A stretch of DNA of 26,789 nucleotides from a candidate division Zixibacteria bacterium SM23_81 (GCA_001304015.1 LJUY01000034.1:1-26789), one strand, 5' to 3'; positions 1 to 8,119 are shown, counted from the first letter of the stretch. A program made the numbers and translations. Notes: generated by a model not told the origin, from the sequence alone.

Positions 1-103
1 CCTCATGAGCCCGCTGGCTGTAGGAAAAAGCCCTTTTGATCAAGAGCACATCTGCTTGCGGATTATATTTCTTAACCTTTCGAATAAATCCTGCCATATT
101 CAT
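1..103 (-). CDS. rel: RelA/SpoT-family (p)ppGpp synthetase/hydrolase, N-terminal fragment
   Basis: Partial gene running off the left edge; only the first 34 codons are visible. The start is the ATG at 103, 27 bases after the O-antigen ligase stop, with an AAAGG element about 10 bases upstream; a second ATG lies two codons on. The visible protein reads MNMAGFIRKVKKYNPQADVL and then LLIKRAFSYSQRAHEG, which matches the start of bifunctional Rel/SpoT enzymes just before their HD hydrolase domain, where the family carries a conserved A-x-x-AH-x-GQ helix. Such proteins make and degrade the stringent-response alarmone (p)ppGpp in the cytoplasm. The catalytic HD histidines, synthetase domain and TGS/ACT domains lie outside the window, so I cannot say whether it is bifunctional. 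Identification rests on this short but characteristic N-terminus. Confidence 0.75.
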   Translation of the reverse strand, partial: MNMAGFIRKVKKYNPQADVLLIKRAFSYSQRAHE

Positions 104-130
104 CCCGAGAAGACCTTTCACTCATCAGGC

Positions 131-1378
131 TCACCCTTGGTCGCTCGCGCAAGCTTCCAGGTCGCCCCCCCCCGACAGGCTCTCCATTCGACAGACGGCT
201 GTCACCAAGCCTAACAGAAACCACAGCAACATCGCATTTTCCTCATCGGTATAATAGCACTGAAACAGGCCGGCAGCCAGAAAAGCGATCATCAGTCCAA
301 ACCCGGCGGTACTCACAGCAGACCACAGTCCATGGCTTTGCTGTCTTGGCTGGCAGCGAATGATCATCCGCAAAAAAGTCACCCAAATCCAGATAAAGGC
401 CACCAGACCCAGCAGACCCGTATTAGCTGCCGTATTGAGGAAGTCGTTATGCACATGCCCATATCCCAGATCACATCCGTAGGCCAACAACGAACTCTTC
501 ACCTGCCCAAGCCCCACCCCAAAGAAAGGGCGATCCCGAATCATCTTCAGGGAGGTTGACCACATCTGGAGTCTGTGGGATTGCCTCATGGGGTCACCGA
601 GAACTTCAACCACCTCGCGGGTTTGGAGCCGAAGAGAAGGTTGAAGTAAGAACAACAGCCCGATCACCAGAATCATTCCCACCAAGCCCAGAATCAGGAT
701 TTTGCGGCCCCGGAGCAGACCGATGGCCAGAATGCCGACAATGAGCCCCACCCAAGCGCTGCGGGCATAACTCCAGAACAGGGCCAAACTCAAAATCAAA
801 CTGGCCAGACCGTAGGCGACTCGCCTTCTCCCCCTCGAGCCCCACAGAAACAGGCAGCCGCTGAACAGCAGGACGCACATCACGAAGCCGCCATATGTGA
901 GATGATGGCTGAACAGACCAGTGGCCTCGAACACATTACCAGTGGGATGTAAGGGACGATCTCTGTAGAGGTCCCAGCCAGCAAAGTGCTGCCAGATGGC
1001 ATACAAACCTATAAGAACTGTGACGGCGACGAGCAGATCCAGAATCCTGCGAACGGTCTCTTCGCGACGGACTCTGTTGGCCACCAGGAAGAACAGCAGA
1101 ACAATCCATTCCGCCCCCAAAGCCCTCAGGCCCTTCAGATGGTCGGGGCTGAACAAGGCGGAAGCCAACTTCAGGCCCAGAAAGACCAAGATGGGAAGAG
1201 CTAGCGGAGTTCCCTTCAGACCATGTCCACGGTTGGCTATCAGATTCACAACCCAGGCCGCCAGCCCCAGACCTAGGCAGGTCTGCGCTCCAGCTATCGA
1301 CCAAGGGGCAAATAGGACATAGCCCAGGAGAGAGCCCTCAATGATCCTCTGTGTCCATGCAACCTGGGGAGCACTCAC
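131..1378 (-). CDS. O-antigen ligase / Wzy-type polymerase family membrane protein
   Basis: Polytopic inner-membrane protein of about 415 residues with about ten or more hydrophobic segments. In the C-terminal half the stretch FFGVGLGQVKSSL is followed by GYGHVHNDFLNTAANTGLLG, the H-N-x-x-L signature of the Wzy_C/WaaL domain (PF04932). Family members move polyprenyl-linked glycan onto lipid A-core, or polymerise O-units, at the periplasmic face. Ligase and polymerase roles cannot be separated from sequence alone, but the neighbouring lipid A-exporter-like and heptosyltransferase-like genes favour a surface-glycan role. I chose the GTG at 1378: it follows the glycosyltransferase stop (TGATGTG arrangement) and has AAGGA upstream. 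An in-frame ATG at 1432, preceded by GAGG, would overlap the upstream gene by 53 bases and is also possible. A run of nine G residues (coding sense) occurs near the C-terminus. Confidence 0.85.
   Translation of the reverse strand: MSAPQVAWTQRIIEGSLLGYVLFAPWSIAGAQTCLGLGLAAWVVNLIANRGHGLKGTPLALPILVFLGLKLASALFSPDHLKGLRALGAEWIVLLFFLVANRVRREETVRRILDLLVAVTVLIGLYAIWQHFAGWDLYRDRPLHPTGNVFEATGLFSHHLTYGGFVMCVLLFSGCLFLWGSRGRRRVAYGLASLILSLALFWSYARSAWVGLIVGILAIGLLRGRKILILGLVGMILVIGLLFLLQPSLRLQTREVVEVLGDPMRQSHRLQMWSTSLKMIRDRPFFGVGLGQVKSSLLAYGCDLGYGHVHNDFLNTAANTGLLGLVAFIWIWVTFLRMIIRCQPRQQSHGLWSAVSTAGFGLMIAFLAAGLFQCYYTDEENAMLLWFLLGLVTAVCRMESLSGGGDLEACASDQG
165..173 (-). repeat. Homopolymeric G9 tract inside the O-antigen ligase gene
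   Basis: Nine consecutive C on the plus strand, i.e. nine G in the coding sense, encode the Gly-Gly-Gly run about 12 codons before the ligase stop. Slippage by one base would change only the cytoplasmic tail. One alternative frame stays open for about 30 codons and runs past the rel start codon; the other stops within about 16 codons. Confidence 0.8.
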
Positions 1379-1379
1379 A

Positions 1380-2573
1380 TCAGCTTCCTTGTTCAGTGAG
1401 TGAAACGGTGCGGCTTTTCGACGCTCCTCCATGTCGGGCCTCGATGACCTGCCAATACAAGGCCTCCGTTCTCTGAACCAGATGGTCAATGGTAAATTCT
1501 TCCTCGACGCGTCTTCGACCCGCCTGCCCAAGGGCTCGAGCCTTTTGCGGATTCTGAGCCAAAGAGAGGATGGCTTCGCTCATAGCCCCAGGGTTTCCGG
1601 GGGGAACCAGCAAGCCGGTGGAGCCATGGACCACGATCTCGGGAATGGCGTTGACAGTTGTGCCCACCACCGGCTTTGCAGCAGCCATATACTCTAAAGT
1701 CACGCGACAGATGACCTCCGAGCCCAGGGAGGCCACCACAGCCACGTCGAAGGCGCCAATATAAGGGGTCACATCTGGGACGAAACCCGTGAACCGCACC
1801 CTGTCAGCAAATCCCAGCCTTCTAGCCAGCCCCTGGAGATCTGCGGTTTTGATCTGAGCCTCGTGGCCCACGATGACAAAAGTGGTTTGAGGGTTGGCTT
1901 TGAGCACCAGATGAGCGGCTTTTAAAAAGACGCGATGACCCTTGACAGGCGAGTAACGACCCACGATGCCAACAACCGTCCCTTGGTCTGTCCAGCCCAG
2001 AGTTTTGCGCCACTCTTCTTTTGATCGGAGGTTAGCAAATCGCCGCAGGTCCACCCCGGGGGGAATAAGACATAGCTTATTGGCAGAGAGACCAAGTGCT
2101 TCCGACACGGGCTTCCTCATCGCCTTCGAAGGCAAAACGATGGCATCCGTCAGGCGATGATGCAAAATTCTATTCAACCAATGGCCTTTGGGGGATCTCA
2201 CATCTCCTCTAGTGCGGACCACGACCACCTTTTCACGCAAGAGCAGGGAGGCCAAAGCAGCGCACAGATGGCCCTCGGCCCGGTGAGCATTAATCACCTG
2301 GATGCGCTCCCGTCGGACCAACCTCACCAAGGCCAGGAGGCTGGATAGGAAAGTCGCCGGGTGATGGCTTTCCATCTTTGTGGGGCGAACGGGTAATCCC
2401 AACCGCTGGGCCTCACGCAGGGCAAGGCTGTTCTCTCCACCCACCACGATGACCCGATGACCCCGGCGATGCAGTCCTAAGGCTAAATGAACTCCATACT
2501 CGGCACAGGCGTTCCACCAACGAACATTAACCAGTTCCAAAACACGAAGCTTTTTCTCCGCCTGAGCGAACAT
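1380..2573 (-). CDS. GT4-family glycosyltransferase (GT-B fold)
   Basis: A 397-residue cytoplasmic, probably membrane-associated, retaining glycosyltransferase. The N-terminal acceptor domain begins with KLRVLELVNVRWWNACAEYG, a variant of the loop that opens many GT4 enzymes. The donor domain starts at about residue 200 with GIVGRYSPVKGH and carries the E-x7-E element in GSEVICRVTLEYMAAAKPVV (roughly residues 283-302), which in this family contacts the nucleotide-sugar donor. The length is typical. The sugar and acceptor cannot be read from sequence. Its position before the O-antigen ligase and after a GT9 gene implies LPS core or O-glycan assembly. The ATG at 2573 has AGGGG directly upstream and a better AAGGAGG 13 bases away. 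The stop is one base before the GTG proposed for the ligase, suggesting translational coupling. Confidence 0.88.
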   Translation of the reverse strand: MFAQAEKKLRVLELVNVRWWNACAEYGVHLALGLHRRGHRVIVVGGENSLALREAQRLGLPVRPTKMESHHPATFLSSLLALVRLVRRERIQVINAHRAEGHLCAALASLLLREKVVVVRTRGDVRSPKGHWLNRILHHRLTDAIVLPSKAMRKPVSEALGLSANKLCLIPPGVDLRRFANLRSKEEWRKTLGWTDQGTVVGIVGRYSPVKGHRVFLKAAHLVLKANPQTTFVIVGHEAQIKTADLQGLARRLGFADRVRFTGFVPDVTPYIGAFDVAVVASLGSEVICRVTLEYMAAAKPVVGTTVNAIPEIVVHGSTGLLVPPGNPGAMSEAILSLAQNPQKARALGQAGRRRVEEEFTIDHLVQRTEALYWQVIEARHGGASKSRTVSLTEQGS

Positions 2574-2953
2574 CCCCTGGTCATCGCCTCCTTAGGGCCG
2601 TCTTCTCTTTGGGATTAAGCTGCAATTCCCAGGATACAAAAGCGATCAGCAAATTTCACTTCCATACCCACAAGGGGAACCAACAGAGATGGAACCAAGC
2701 CCTCATTCTAACGGGTGGCACAGATGATGGGTATGCTTCCTTTAGTGAGGTGGAACTTGGCCAGATGAGAAGCCACATGCAGATGGGCTCACGGCCCCAG
2801 TGATGGCCCAGCCATTCGCTAGACAGGAAAACCCAGACGGTGGTCACAGGCTCGATTTCGTGGACTGACTCCTCAGGCCAGAATCGCAATGGACCTGTCC
2901 AGGTCGTTCAAGTTATGGCCAGCTCCAGGGCTTGAGTCGAGAGATCACCCTCC
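2574..2953 (-). other. 380-base gap without a convincing gene
   Basis: The longest stretch in the window without any assignable gene or remnant, inside an otherwise tight glycan cluster. It holds an imperfect inverted repeat at 2892-2905 (GACCTG, 2-base centre, CAGGTC) just after the GT9 stop, without a T-run. I see no TTGACA-type promoter. A 77-codon open frame on the minus strand (2656-2889) and a 64-codon one on the plus strand (2609-2803) look mildly protein-like, but neither matches a family I recognise, and the plus frame continues open after a single stop. A decayed gene remnant is possible, not shown. Confidence 0.4.
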
Positions 2954-4084
2954 CTAAGCGGAAGATCCTGACTGATCAACAGCTTCACGGTGTTGAGTCT
3001 CCCCTGTCAGCGTTCTGCAAAGCTCTCCAAAGGCGGCCAGAACGTCGCCCACAGACACATTCCCTCCAGGACGATAGACGATCTTGTTGTAGGGCCCCTG
3101 CTGGCCGTACCTCTGAAAATTGGGCACCCGGAAGATGGCCACCGTCGGCGTTCCCACGGCCAGAGCCAGGTGCATCGGCCCAGTATCACCGCATATGAAG
3201 ACAGCGCAACGCTCCAAATGGCCGGCCAGCTCCCGGACATCCAGAGGCGGAGCGATGGTCAACCCTGCGAATGGGCGACTTTCAAATTGACGAATTTCCT
3301 GGCGTTCACCCGGCCCCCAGAAGAGAATCACCTTGGCGCTGTAATCCTGGATCAGCCGCTGGGAGAGCTGGGCAAATCGCTTCATAGGCCACCTTTTCTG
3401 ACCCCGGCCACCTGCGTGCATCCCCACAACAAAGTCCTTTTCCTGCAAACCCCACTCCCTTTGACGCTGAGCGGCCATTCTTCTCTCCTGTGGCGTAAGA
3501 CAAAACTTAAGGCAACCTTTGTGAACATCGCCAAAGGAAAAACGGAGCAAATCGAGATGATAGTCGACCTCTTCCTGAGCTTCTTTGTTTGGTGGAATGA
3601 GCAAATTAACAAAGAGGGGGCTCTCTTCCCGAAGATATCCCAGACGCACTGGGGCTCCACTGAGATAGGTCAGCAGAGCGTTATTCAAGGAGAGGTTACC
3701 CACCGGGCCGCAGTCGATGGCCAGATCAAAGGAATGCCTTCTCAGTTTCTGCAGGAAGATCATAAATCGTAAAGGGTTGCGAAGGAGCTTCCGCTTATCG
3801 AAAAGGATAATCTCATCCACGTCAGGATTGCCACGAAGGACATCGGCGTAACGGCTGCTGACCAAAGCGGAAATATGAGCGCGGGGTAATATTTTTCGCA
3901 GTGCCTCCAGGAAGGGTGTGATCAAGATGAGGTTTCCCATGCGCTCATCCTGACGCACCACCAGGATCTGCTTCAGCCGGCGATCTACCAGATCTTTTTG
4001 AGCCAAAGGACGCCCCCTGCCCAGAGGACGTAGAAATGCCAGGGCGATCCTTTTGCCCCTCTTTTCCAGACCTTTCAGCCTCAT
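2954..4084 (-). CDS. Glycosyltransferase family 9 (heptosyltransferase-like)
   Basis: A 376-residue protein of the ADP-heptose:LPS heptosyltransferase family (GT9, WaaC/WaaF type). After a basic N-terminal segment, KQILVVRQDERMGNLILITP is the family's opening Rossmann strand and R-x-D-x-x-G-D/N loop. The C-terminal half has VVGMHAGGRGQKRWP, corresponding to the donor-binding segment, and CGDTGPMHLALAVGTPTVAI, the D-T/S-G-x-x-H signature near residues 310-330. Family members add heptose to the inner core of lipid A on the cytoplasmic face; acceptor specificity is not readable here. The ATG overlaps the stop of the upstream ABC exporter gene in an ATGA arrangement, which implies translational coupling and supports a shared role in LPS assembly. 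Length is normal for the family and no defect is visible. Confidence 0.9.
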   Translation of the reverse strand: MRLKGLEKRGKRIALAFLRPLGRGRPLAQKDLVDRRLKQILVVRQDERMGNLILITPFLEALRKILPRAHISALVSSRYADVLRGNPDVDEIILFDKRKLLRNPLRFMIFLQKLRRHSFDLAIDCGPVGNLSLNNALLTYLSGAPVRLGYLREESPLFVNLLIPPNKEAQEEVDYHLDLLRFSFGDVHKGCLKFCLTPQERRMAAQRQREWGLQEKDFVVGMHAGGRGQKRWPMKRFAQLSQRLIQDYSAKVILFWGPGERQEIRQFESRPFAGLTIAPPLDVRELAGHLERCAVFICGDTGPMHLALAVGTPTVAIFRVPNFQRYGQQGPYNKIVYRPGGNVSVGDVLAAFGELCRTLTGETQHREAVDQSGSSA

Positions 4085-5967
4085 GGACTCAGTCTCTCAG
4101 GCGTTTGCTGAAACTGCAGCTCGTAAAGTTTTTTATAGATTCCCTTTTGGCGGATAAGAACTTGATGGCGGCCCTCTTGAACGATGGTGCCCTTTTCTAG
4201 TACGGCGATGCGGTCGGCATTTTGAATCGTGGACAGTCGATGGGCGATGACCAAGGTCGTTCGATTCCTCATCAGCCTCTCCAGGGCTTGTTGGACGAAT
4301 ATTTCTGACTCCCTGTCCAGGGCTGAGGTGGCTTCATCCAATATGAGTATCTTCGGATCTTTGAGCAGGGCCCGGGCAATGGCGATCCTCTGCCGCTGCC
4401 CGCCGGAGAGTCTAGTTCCGCGATCCCCGATGACCGTCTGGTACCCCTCGTCCAAACTCACAATGAACTCGTGGGCATTGGCCGCCTGTGCCGCCCTCAT
4501 CACCTGCTCCAGGGAGGCATCCTCCGATCCATAGGCGATATTCGTAAATACGCTATCGTTGAACAGGATAGTTTCCTGGGTGACTATTCCCAGGAGCCTG
4601 CGCAGGGATGAAATGCTGATCTTGCGCAGGTCCACACCATCCAGCTCTACCGCACCCTTTTGGGGATCATAAAATCTTGGCACGAGATCCGCCAGAGTCG
4701 ATTTGCCTACACCGCTCGCACCAACCAGAGCCACCACCTCACCACGACGAATCTGCAGATTGATGCCGTTTAGAACCCTTTCCCCCGAGTCGTATTGGAA
4801 GACCACATCTCGAAATCTGATGGAATCTCTAAAGTCGTCCACATATATGGCCTCCGGGGACTCACGAATCCTGGGCGATGTATCCAGCACGCGGAAGACA
4901 CGCTCTGCAGCCGCCAATCCCTCCTGGATTCTGTTATGAACCTTGGCCAGGCTCTTGATCGGCTGCATCAAAAGGAAAATGGCCAGGACGTAAGTCATGA
5001 ACTCCTCGGGAGCCATCATCTCGCCATGTAGCACCTGTCGTCCACCATACCATAGCACCACCACCCCGGCAGCAGTACCCAGGAACTCGTTCACGGGTCC
5101 TGCCAAGTTCCGCACCCGGACCAACTTCAGCATGGTCTTGAAATATCGCTGGGTCTCGCTTACGAATTTGCCAATCTCTGCTTTCTCCATCCCAAAACCT
5201 TTCACCACCCGGATTCCGGAGATGGTCTCCTGCAAAATAGAGGTGATGTTGCCCATCTTTTCCAAAGACCGGAAGCTGTATTTACGCAATTTTCGGCCGA
5301 TCTTGGAGATAATGTACAGGCTGATGGGCAAAACGGCCAGGACCACCAAGGTTAACTTCCAGTTAATAAGCACCACGATGGCGAGATACACCACCACCAA
5401 GAGAGGATCCTGGATCAAGACGGAGAAGCTCACGTTGACGGTCTCGTTCAGAGTCACTGTGTCGTTGATCACACGGGAGATAAGCCGCCCGACCTTTTTC
5501 CCGTGGAAATAGTGTAGAGAGAGGGATTGGAGATGTCGAAAGAGCTCATTACGAACGTCTTTAATGACTCCCTGCTTGAGGAAAGCCATGAAGTAAGCTT
5601 GGAGATAGTAAAACAGATTCTTCAGGAAGATGACCATCAGGATGGCCAGACACAGCCGCTTCAGGGACTCCAATTTGCTTTTCCCAATCAGCAGGCTATA
5701 GGTCCAGGTCTTCAGGCTGTCCTTCAGCTTCGCCAATTTGAGAGTGTGGCTGGAGAGGTTCTCGGCCACGGTACTATGAACAGTTTCGATGGCCTCCCTC
5801 GACGGTGAGGTCGCCTTATCTGGGACGAAGACGGTTTTCATCAGCGGTGTGAGCAGCCATACGGTGGCTCCGCTGAGGAGGGTAAACAGGACCGTGCAGA
5901 CGATGGATATAACGAGGTGCCGCCAGTAAGGACGGACATAAGCCACCACACGCAAAAAGAGGTTCAT
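4081..5967 (-). CDS. msbA: MsbA-like lipid A/LPS-precursor ABC exporter (half-transporter)
   Basis: ABC half-transporter of about 628 residues with one membrane domain fused to one ATPase; these work as homodimers. TM1 lies near residues 17-40 and TM2 near 106-126. The ATPase shows Walker A GASGVGKST (about 416-424), the Q-loop in IVTQET, signature LSGGQ (about 520), Walker B ILILDE and the switch histidine in VIAHRLSTI (about 576), so it should hydrolyse ATP. MsbA flips core-lipid A across the inner membrane; that substrate is inferred from the two glycosyltransferase genes that follow. The ATG at 5967 is chosen because GGAGG lies at good distance, whereas the open frame to 6054 has no such site. 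The loop between TM1 and TM2, about 60 residues and rich in Lys/Ser/Glu, is clearly longer than in E. coli MsbA. It could also be a generic lipid or drug exporter of the same subfamily. Confidence 0.85.
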   Translation of the reverse strand: MNLFLRVVAYVRPYWRHLVISIVCTVLFTLLSGATVWLLTPLMKTVFVPDKATSPSREAIETVHSTVAENLSSHTLKLAKLKDSLKTWTYSLLIGKSKLESLKRLCLAILMVIFLKNLFYYLQAYFMAFLKQGVIKDVRNELFRHLQSLSLHYFHGKKVGRLISRVINDTVTLNETVNVSFSVLIQDPLLVVVYLAIVVLINWKLTLVVLAVLPISLYIISKIGRKLRKYSFRSLEKMGNITSILQETISGIRVVKGFGMEKAEIGKFVSETQRYFKTMLKLVRVRNLAGPVNEFLGTAAGVVVLWYGGRQVLHGEMMAPEEFMTYVLAIFLLMQPIKSLAKVHNRIQEGLAAAERVFRVLDTSPRIRESPEAIYVDDFRDSIRFRDVVFQYDSGERVLNGINLQIRRGEVVALVGASGVGKSTLADLVPRFYDPQKGAVELDGVDLRKISISSLRRLLGIVTQETILFNDSVFTNIAYGSEDASLEQVMRAAQAANAHEFIVSLDEGYQTVIGDRGTRLSGGQRQRIAIARALLKDPKILILDEATSALDRESEIFVQQALERLMRNRTTLVIAHRLSTIQNADRIAVLEKGTIVQEGRHQVLIRQKGIYKKLYELQFQQTPERLSP

Positions 5968-6092
5968 GAGGACACCTCCGCGCTGCAAATGATGAGGATC
6001 ATTGACAGGTTGACCGTCGACTTCCTTTCCTTGGGGCGCCAAAAAGTGCCCCACGAAAAACCGACAAATTGGCTATTTCTCATGTTTCTCTC

Positions 6093-6121
6093 AAACTAAC
6101 ATTTTACCGAGGCGATGTCAA
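6093..6121 (-). promoter_or_regulatory. Sigma70-type promoter for the msbA-like/GT9 unit
   Basis: On the minus strand TTGACA (6116-6121) is followed after exactly 17 bases by TAGTTT (6093-6098). The -35 begins two bases beyond the lipoprotein stop codon. Transcription would start near 6086, giving a leader of about 120 bases before the ABC exporter ATG. The -10 is the weakest of the five found in this window. Confidence 0.65.
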
Positions 6122-6123
6122 CC

Positions 6124-6933
6124 TTATTTAAACTGGAGAGGCAAACGCTCCACCGAGTCGGGGAGATTCAGGGAGAATTCCTCTTCCCGGATCCCGTGGT
6201 TCACCTCCTGATGGGTGAACAGCACCTTGAGCTCCTCGCCTCTGATTGGCAAGGTTAACCTGACCTCGTCGGGGCGGACAATTCCATCTACCATCCGATA
6301 GTCGTGGAAAGTCTTAATCAAAAAAGACCGGTCATGAGCATCGAAATATTCCACCCTATAAACCCTGAAACCATCTGATGCTACATGAACCTCCTGGCGT
6401 CCTCCGTGCCACTTGAAGCTGAGCGCATATCCATCTTGAACCGCCCGGTTGTCTATAAGATCGGATACGGAGGGCAGCCTGACGGTGCCGACAACAGCCT
6501 CCATAAGGTCGGCCAGGCTCATGTCGAAGCCCAGAAGATGATCCATTCTCTCTGGTGTGAACTGGCCCTCATAAAGCCGGTTTGTCAGAGGCATATAGAT
6601 GTGAACCTGCCCCTGCTGGACGGTCAACACGGCCACTGTCATGCCAAAAGAAGCGCTGAATTTTACCCTGTACCGACCGGGCCGTGAGAAAATCACCGAG
6701 GCCCTCGCCATGCGGCTCTGGGGAACATGACGGGAACGAATATTGGCCTCCGCCCGCAAAGTATGCAGACGACTCGCATTCTCATTGATTCTCTCAACAA
6801 TATCGTCTGGCCCGCGAACCGGCCCAAGACCTAGGTCGAAAACTGGGCGATGGGCACACCCTGCGCACAACCATAGTAGAAGAGGGAGTCCAAGGAAAAC
6901 CTTCAGGGTAGTCCTTCTGAGAGTAACTGCCAT
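6124..6933 (-). CDS. Outer-membrane lipoprotein, LolA/LolB-like (DUF4292-type) domain
   Basis: A 269-residue predicted lipoprotein. The N-terminus has a basic start, a hydrophobic core and WLCAGC, giving a lipidated Cys at about residue 26. The mature part is predicted to be beta-rich: LRAEANIRSR, then a strand series with FSRPGRYRVKFSASFG and GQVHIYMPLTNRLYEG. This resembles the half-barrel fold of LolA/LolB and DUF4292 proteins, which bind acyl chains in the periplasm. I assign the fold by pattern only. Its place between TPR and MsbA-like genes fits a role in envelope lipid or lipoprotein handling, which is inference. The ATG at 6933 is chosen because GAGGAGG lies 9 bases upstream; the longer frame begins with TTG at 6960 and contains that ribosome site inside it. 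A terminator-like hairpin ends about 30 bases before the start. Confidence 0.7.
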   Translation of the reverse strand: MAVTLRRTTLKVFLGLPLLLWLCAGCAHRPVFDLGLGPVRGPDDIVERINENASRLHTLRAEANIRSRHVPQSRMARASVIFSRPGRYRVKFSASFGMTVAVLTVQQGQVHIYMPLTNRLYEGQFTPERMDHLLGFDMSLADLMEAVVGTVRLPSVSDLIDNRAVQDGYALSFKWHGGRQEVHVASDGFRVYRVEYFDAHDRSFLIKTFHDYRMVDGIVRPDEVRLTLPIRGEELKVLFTHQEVNHGIREEEFSLNLPDSVERLPLQFK

Positions 6934-6961
6934 ATTCCGGTGCCTCCTCTTTTTTTCCAAT

Positions 6962-6996
6962 AAAAAACCGCAGCAACATGCGAAAATGTCCTGCGG
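6962..6996 (-). terminator. Intrinsic terminator or attenuator between TPR and lipoprotein genes
   Basis: On the minus strand CCGCAG (6991-6996) pairs with CTGCGG (6968-6973), helped by an inner ACA/TGT pairing around a short loop, and is followed directly by six T (6962-6967). It lies about 50 bases after the TPR stop and just before the lipoprotein ribosome site. I see no separate promoter between it and the lipoprotein, so that gene probably depends on readthrough. Confidence 0.65.
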
Positions 6997-7047
6997 CCTT
7001 TGACAGATCTGTTGCCCTCAGCACCCGTGAGGGCCGCGCAGAGGGAT

Positions 7048-8028
7048 CTACTCCTCCTCGAGAGATTCCTTCAGCTCCTTAATCTTATGCGTGGCATATT
7101 GATTCCATCGACTATCCTGGGCAGCTTTCGTATAGGCAGCGATGGCCTCCCGGTGTTGACCAAGGCCTTCGTATGCCTCACCCAAGGCCATGAGAGCTTT
7201 CGCGTCACTGGGCTTTCTCTTGAGATACTCTTGGGCCATGGTAACGGCATCTTGAAGACGACCCATGGCGTTGTAGACAACAGCCAAGCGATAGCGGCTA
7301 TCTGCAGCCCATTTTGACTTCAGCTGGATGACTTTTTTATATGCCTCCACAGCCTCTTCATATTGTCCATCTTCTTTGTAGACTGAACCCAGTTTATAGA
7401 ACGCCTGATCATGGCTGCTGTCCAGGGCGACAGCTTGTCTATAAGCCTCAATGGAGGAGGTCAGCTCTTTTTGCTCTCTGAAAACTTCGCCTAAATAGTA
7501 ATGCGCATCAACGTATTCAGGATCTAAAGCCACCGCCATCTGCAACGATTCTTGAGCCTGCTCCAGGTCCTTTTTTGCATAGTGCAGACGTCCCAGTGAA
7601 TAGTAGGCCTTGGTGTATTTGCTGCCGGCCTCGGGGCCGAAATTAGTGACGGTGATAAACTGGTTGATGGATTCATCGTACTTCTTCTGCATCCAGTAAG
7701 CGAGACCCAGTTCGTAGTAAGCATCTACATAGCGGGGATTAATCTTCACCGCCTTACCCAGAAACAGAATAGCCTCGTCCAATTGGTTTAGCTGCCGATG
7801 CGCTAGGCCCAGTCCATACAATGTCTGCACATTCTCGGGGTCCAGCTCCAGGGACTTCTGGTATTCCTTTACAGCCTTGGCGAAATCGCCGGATCTTGTG
7901 AACTCAACCCCAGCGTTGTAATGCTTGATAGCCTCAGGATTTTGCTTCTCTTCTGTCCTGGCGGGAGCATTCCCCAAGAACAGAGCCAGCAAGACCAGGG
8001 TAAATGCGTAACGCACCTTCTCTTTCAC
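7048..8028 (-). CDS. Exported tetratricopeptide-repeat protein
   Basis: A 326-residue protein with an N-terminal signal peptide (MKEKVRYAFTLVLLALFLG, likely cleaved near residues 24-26) followed by about eight TPR units from residue 30 to the end. Repeat cores such as ALDPEYVDAHYYLGEVFREQ and NVQTLYGLGLAHRQLNQLDE show the W/Y-L-G-Y-A-P spacing of the 34-residue motif. TPR arrays are protein-binding scaffolds; the partner is unknown. The export signal places it in the periplasm. The start is GTG at 8028 with GAGGAGG about 10 bases upstream. It has its own promoter and is followed by a terminator-like hairpin, so it may be a largely monocistronic gene with readthrough into the lipoprotein gene. 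Confidence 0.85.
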   Translation of the reverse strand: MKEKVRYAFTLVLLALFLGNAPARTEEKQNPEAIKHYNAGVEFTRSGDFAKAVKEYQKSLELDPENVQTLYGLGLAHRQLNQLDEAILFLGKAVKINPRYVDAYYELGLAYWMQKKYDESINQFITVTNFGPEAGSKYTKAYYSLGRLHYAKKDLEQAQESLQMAVALDPEYVDAHYYLGEVFREQKELTSSIEAYRQAVALDSSHDQAFYKLGSVYKEDGQYEEAVEAYKKVIQLKSKWAADSRYRLAVVYNAMGRLQDAVTMAQEYLKRKPSDAKALMALGEAYEGLGQHREAIAAYTKAAQDSRWNQYATHKIKELKESLEEE

Positions 8029-8067
8029 CGTTCTCTTCCCTCCTCATAAATGAGCGTTCACTTTGAC

Positions 8068-8096
8068 ATAATAACTCTCTCAGCCATTAAAGTCAA
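8068..8096 (-). promoter_or_regulatory. Sigma70-type promoter for the TPR gene
   Basis: Minus strand TTGACT (8091-8096), a 17-base spacer and TATTAT (8068-8073). Transcription would start near 8061, giving a leader of about 33 bases that contains the GAGGAGG ribosome site. It lies in the short space after the comEC stop. Confidence 0.75.
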
Positions 8097-8119
8097 GAAA
8101 AATTTCCCCGAGCAGCACG

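Noticed and set aside
2656-2889. 77-codon minus-strand frame in the 380-base gap as a gene
   Set aside because: No ribosome site, odd composition rich in Trp and Pro, and no family resemblance; kept only as part of the gap observation.
2990-3772. Plus-strand open frame of 260 codons
   Set aside because: Lies entirely opposite the GT9 gene, has no ribosome site or family motif, and is explained by codon bias of the real gene.
6934-6960. TTG at 6960 as the lipoprotein start
   Set aside because: It would place the strong GAGGAGG ribosome site inside the coding region; the ATG at 6933 is better.
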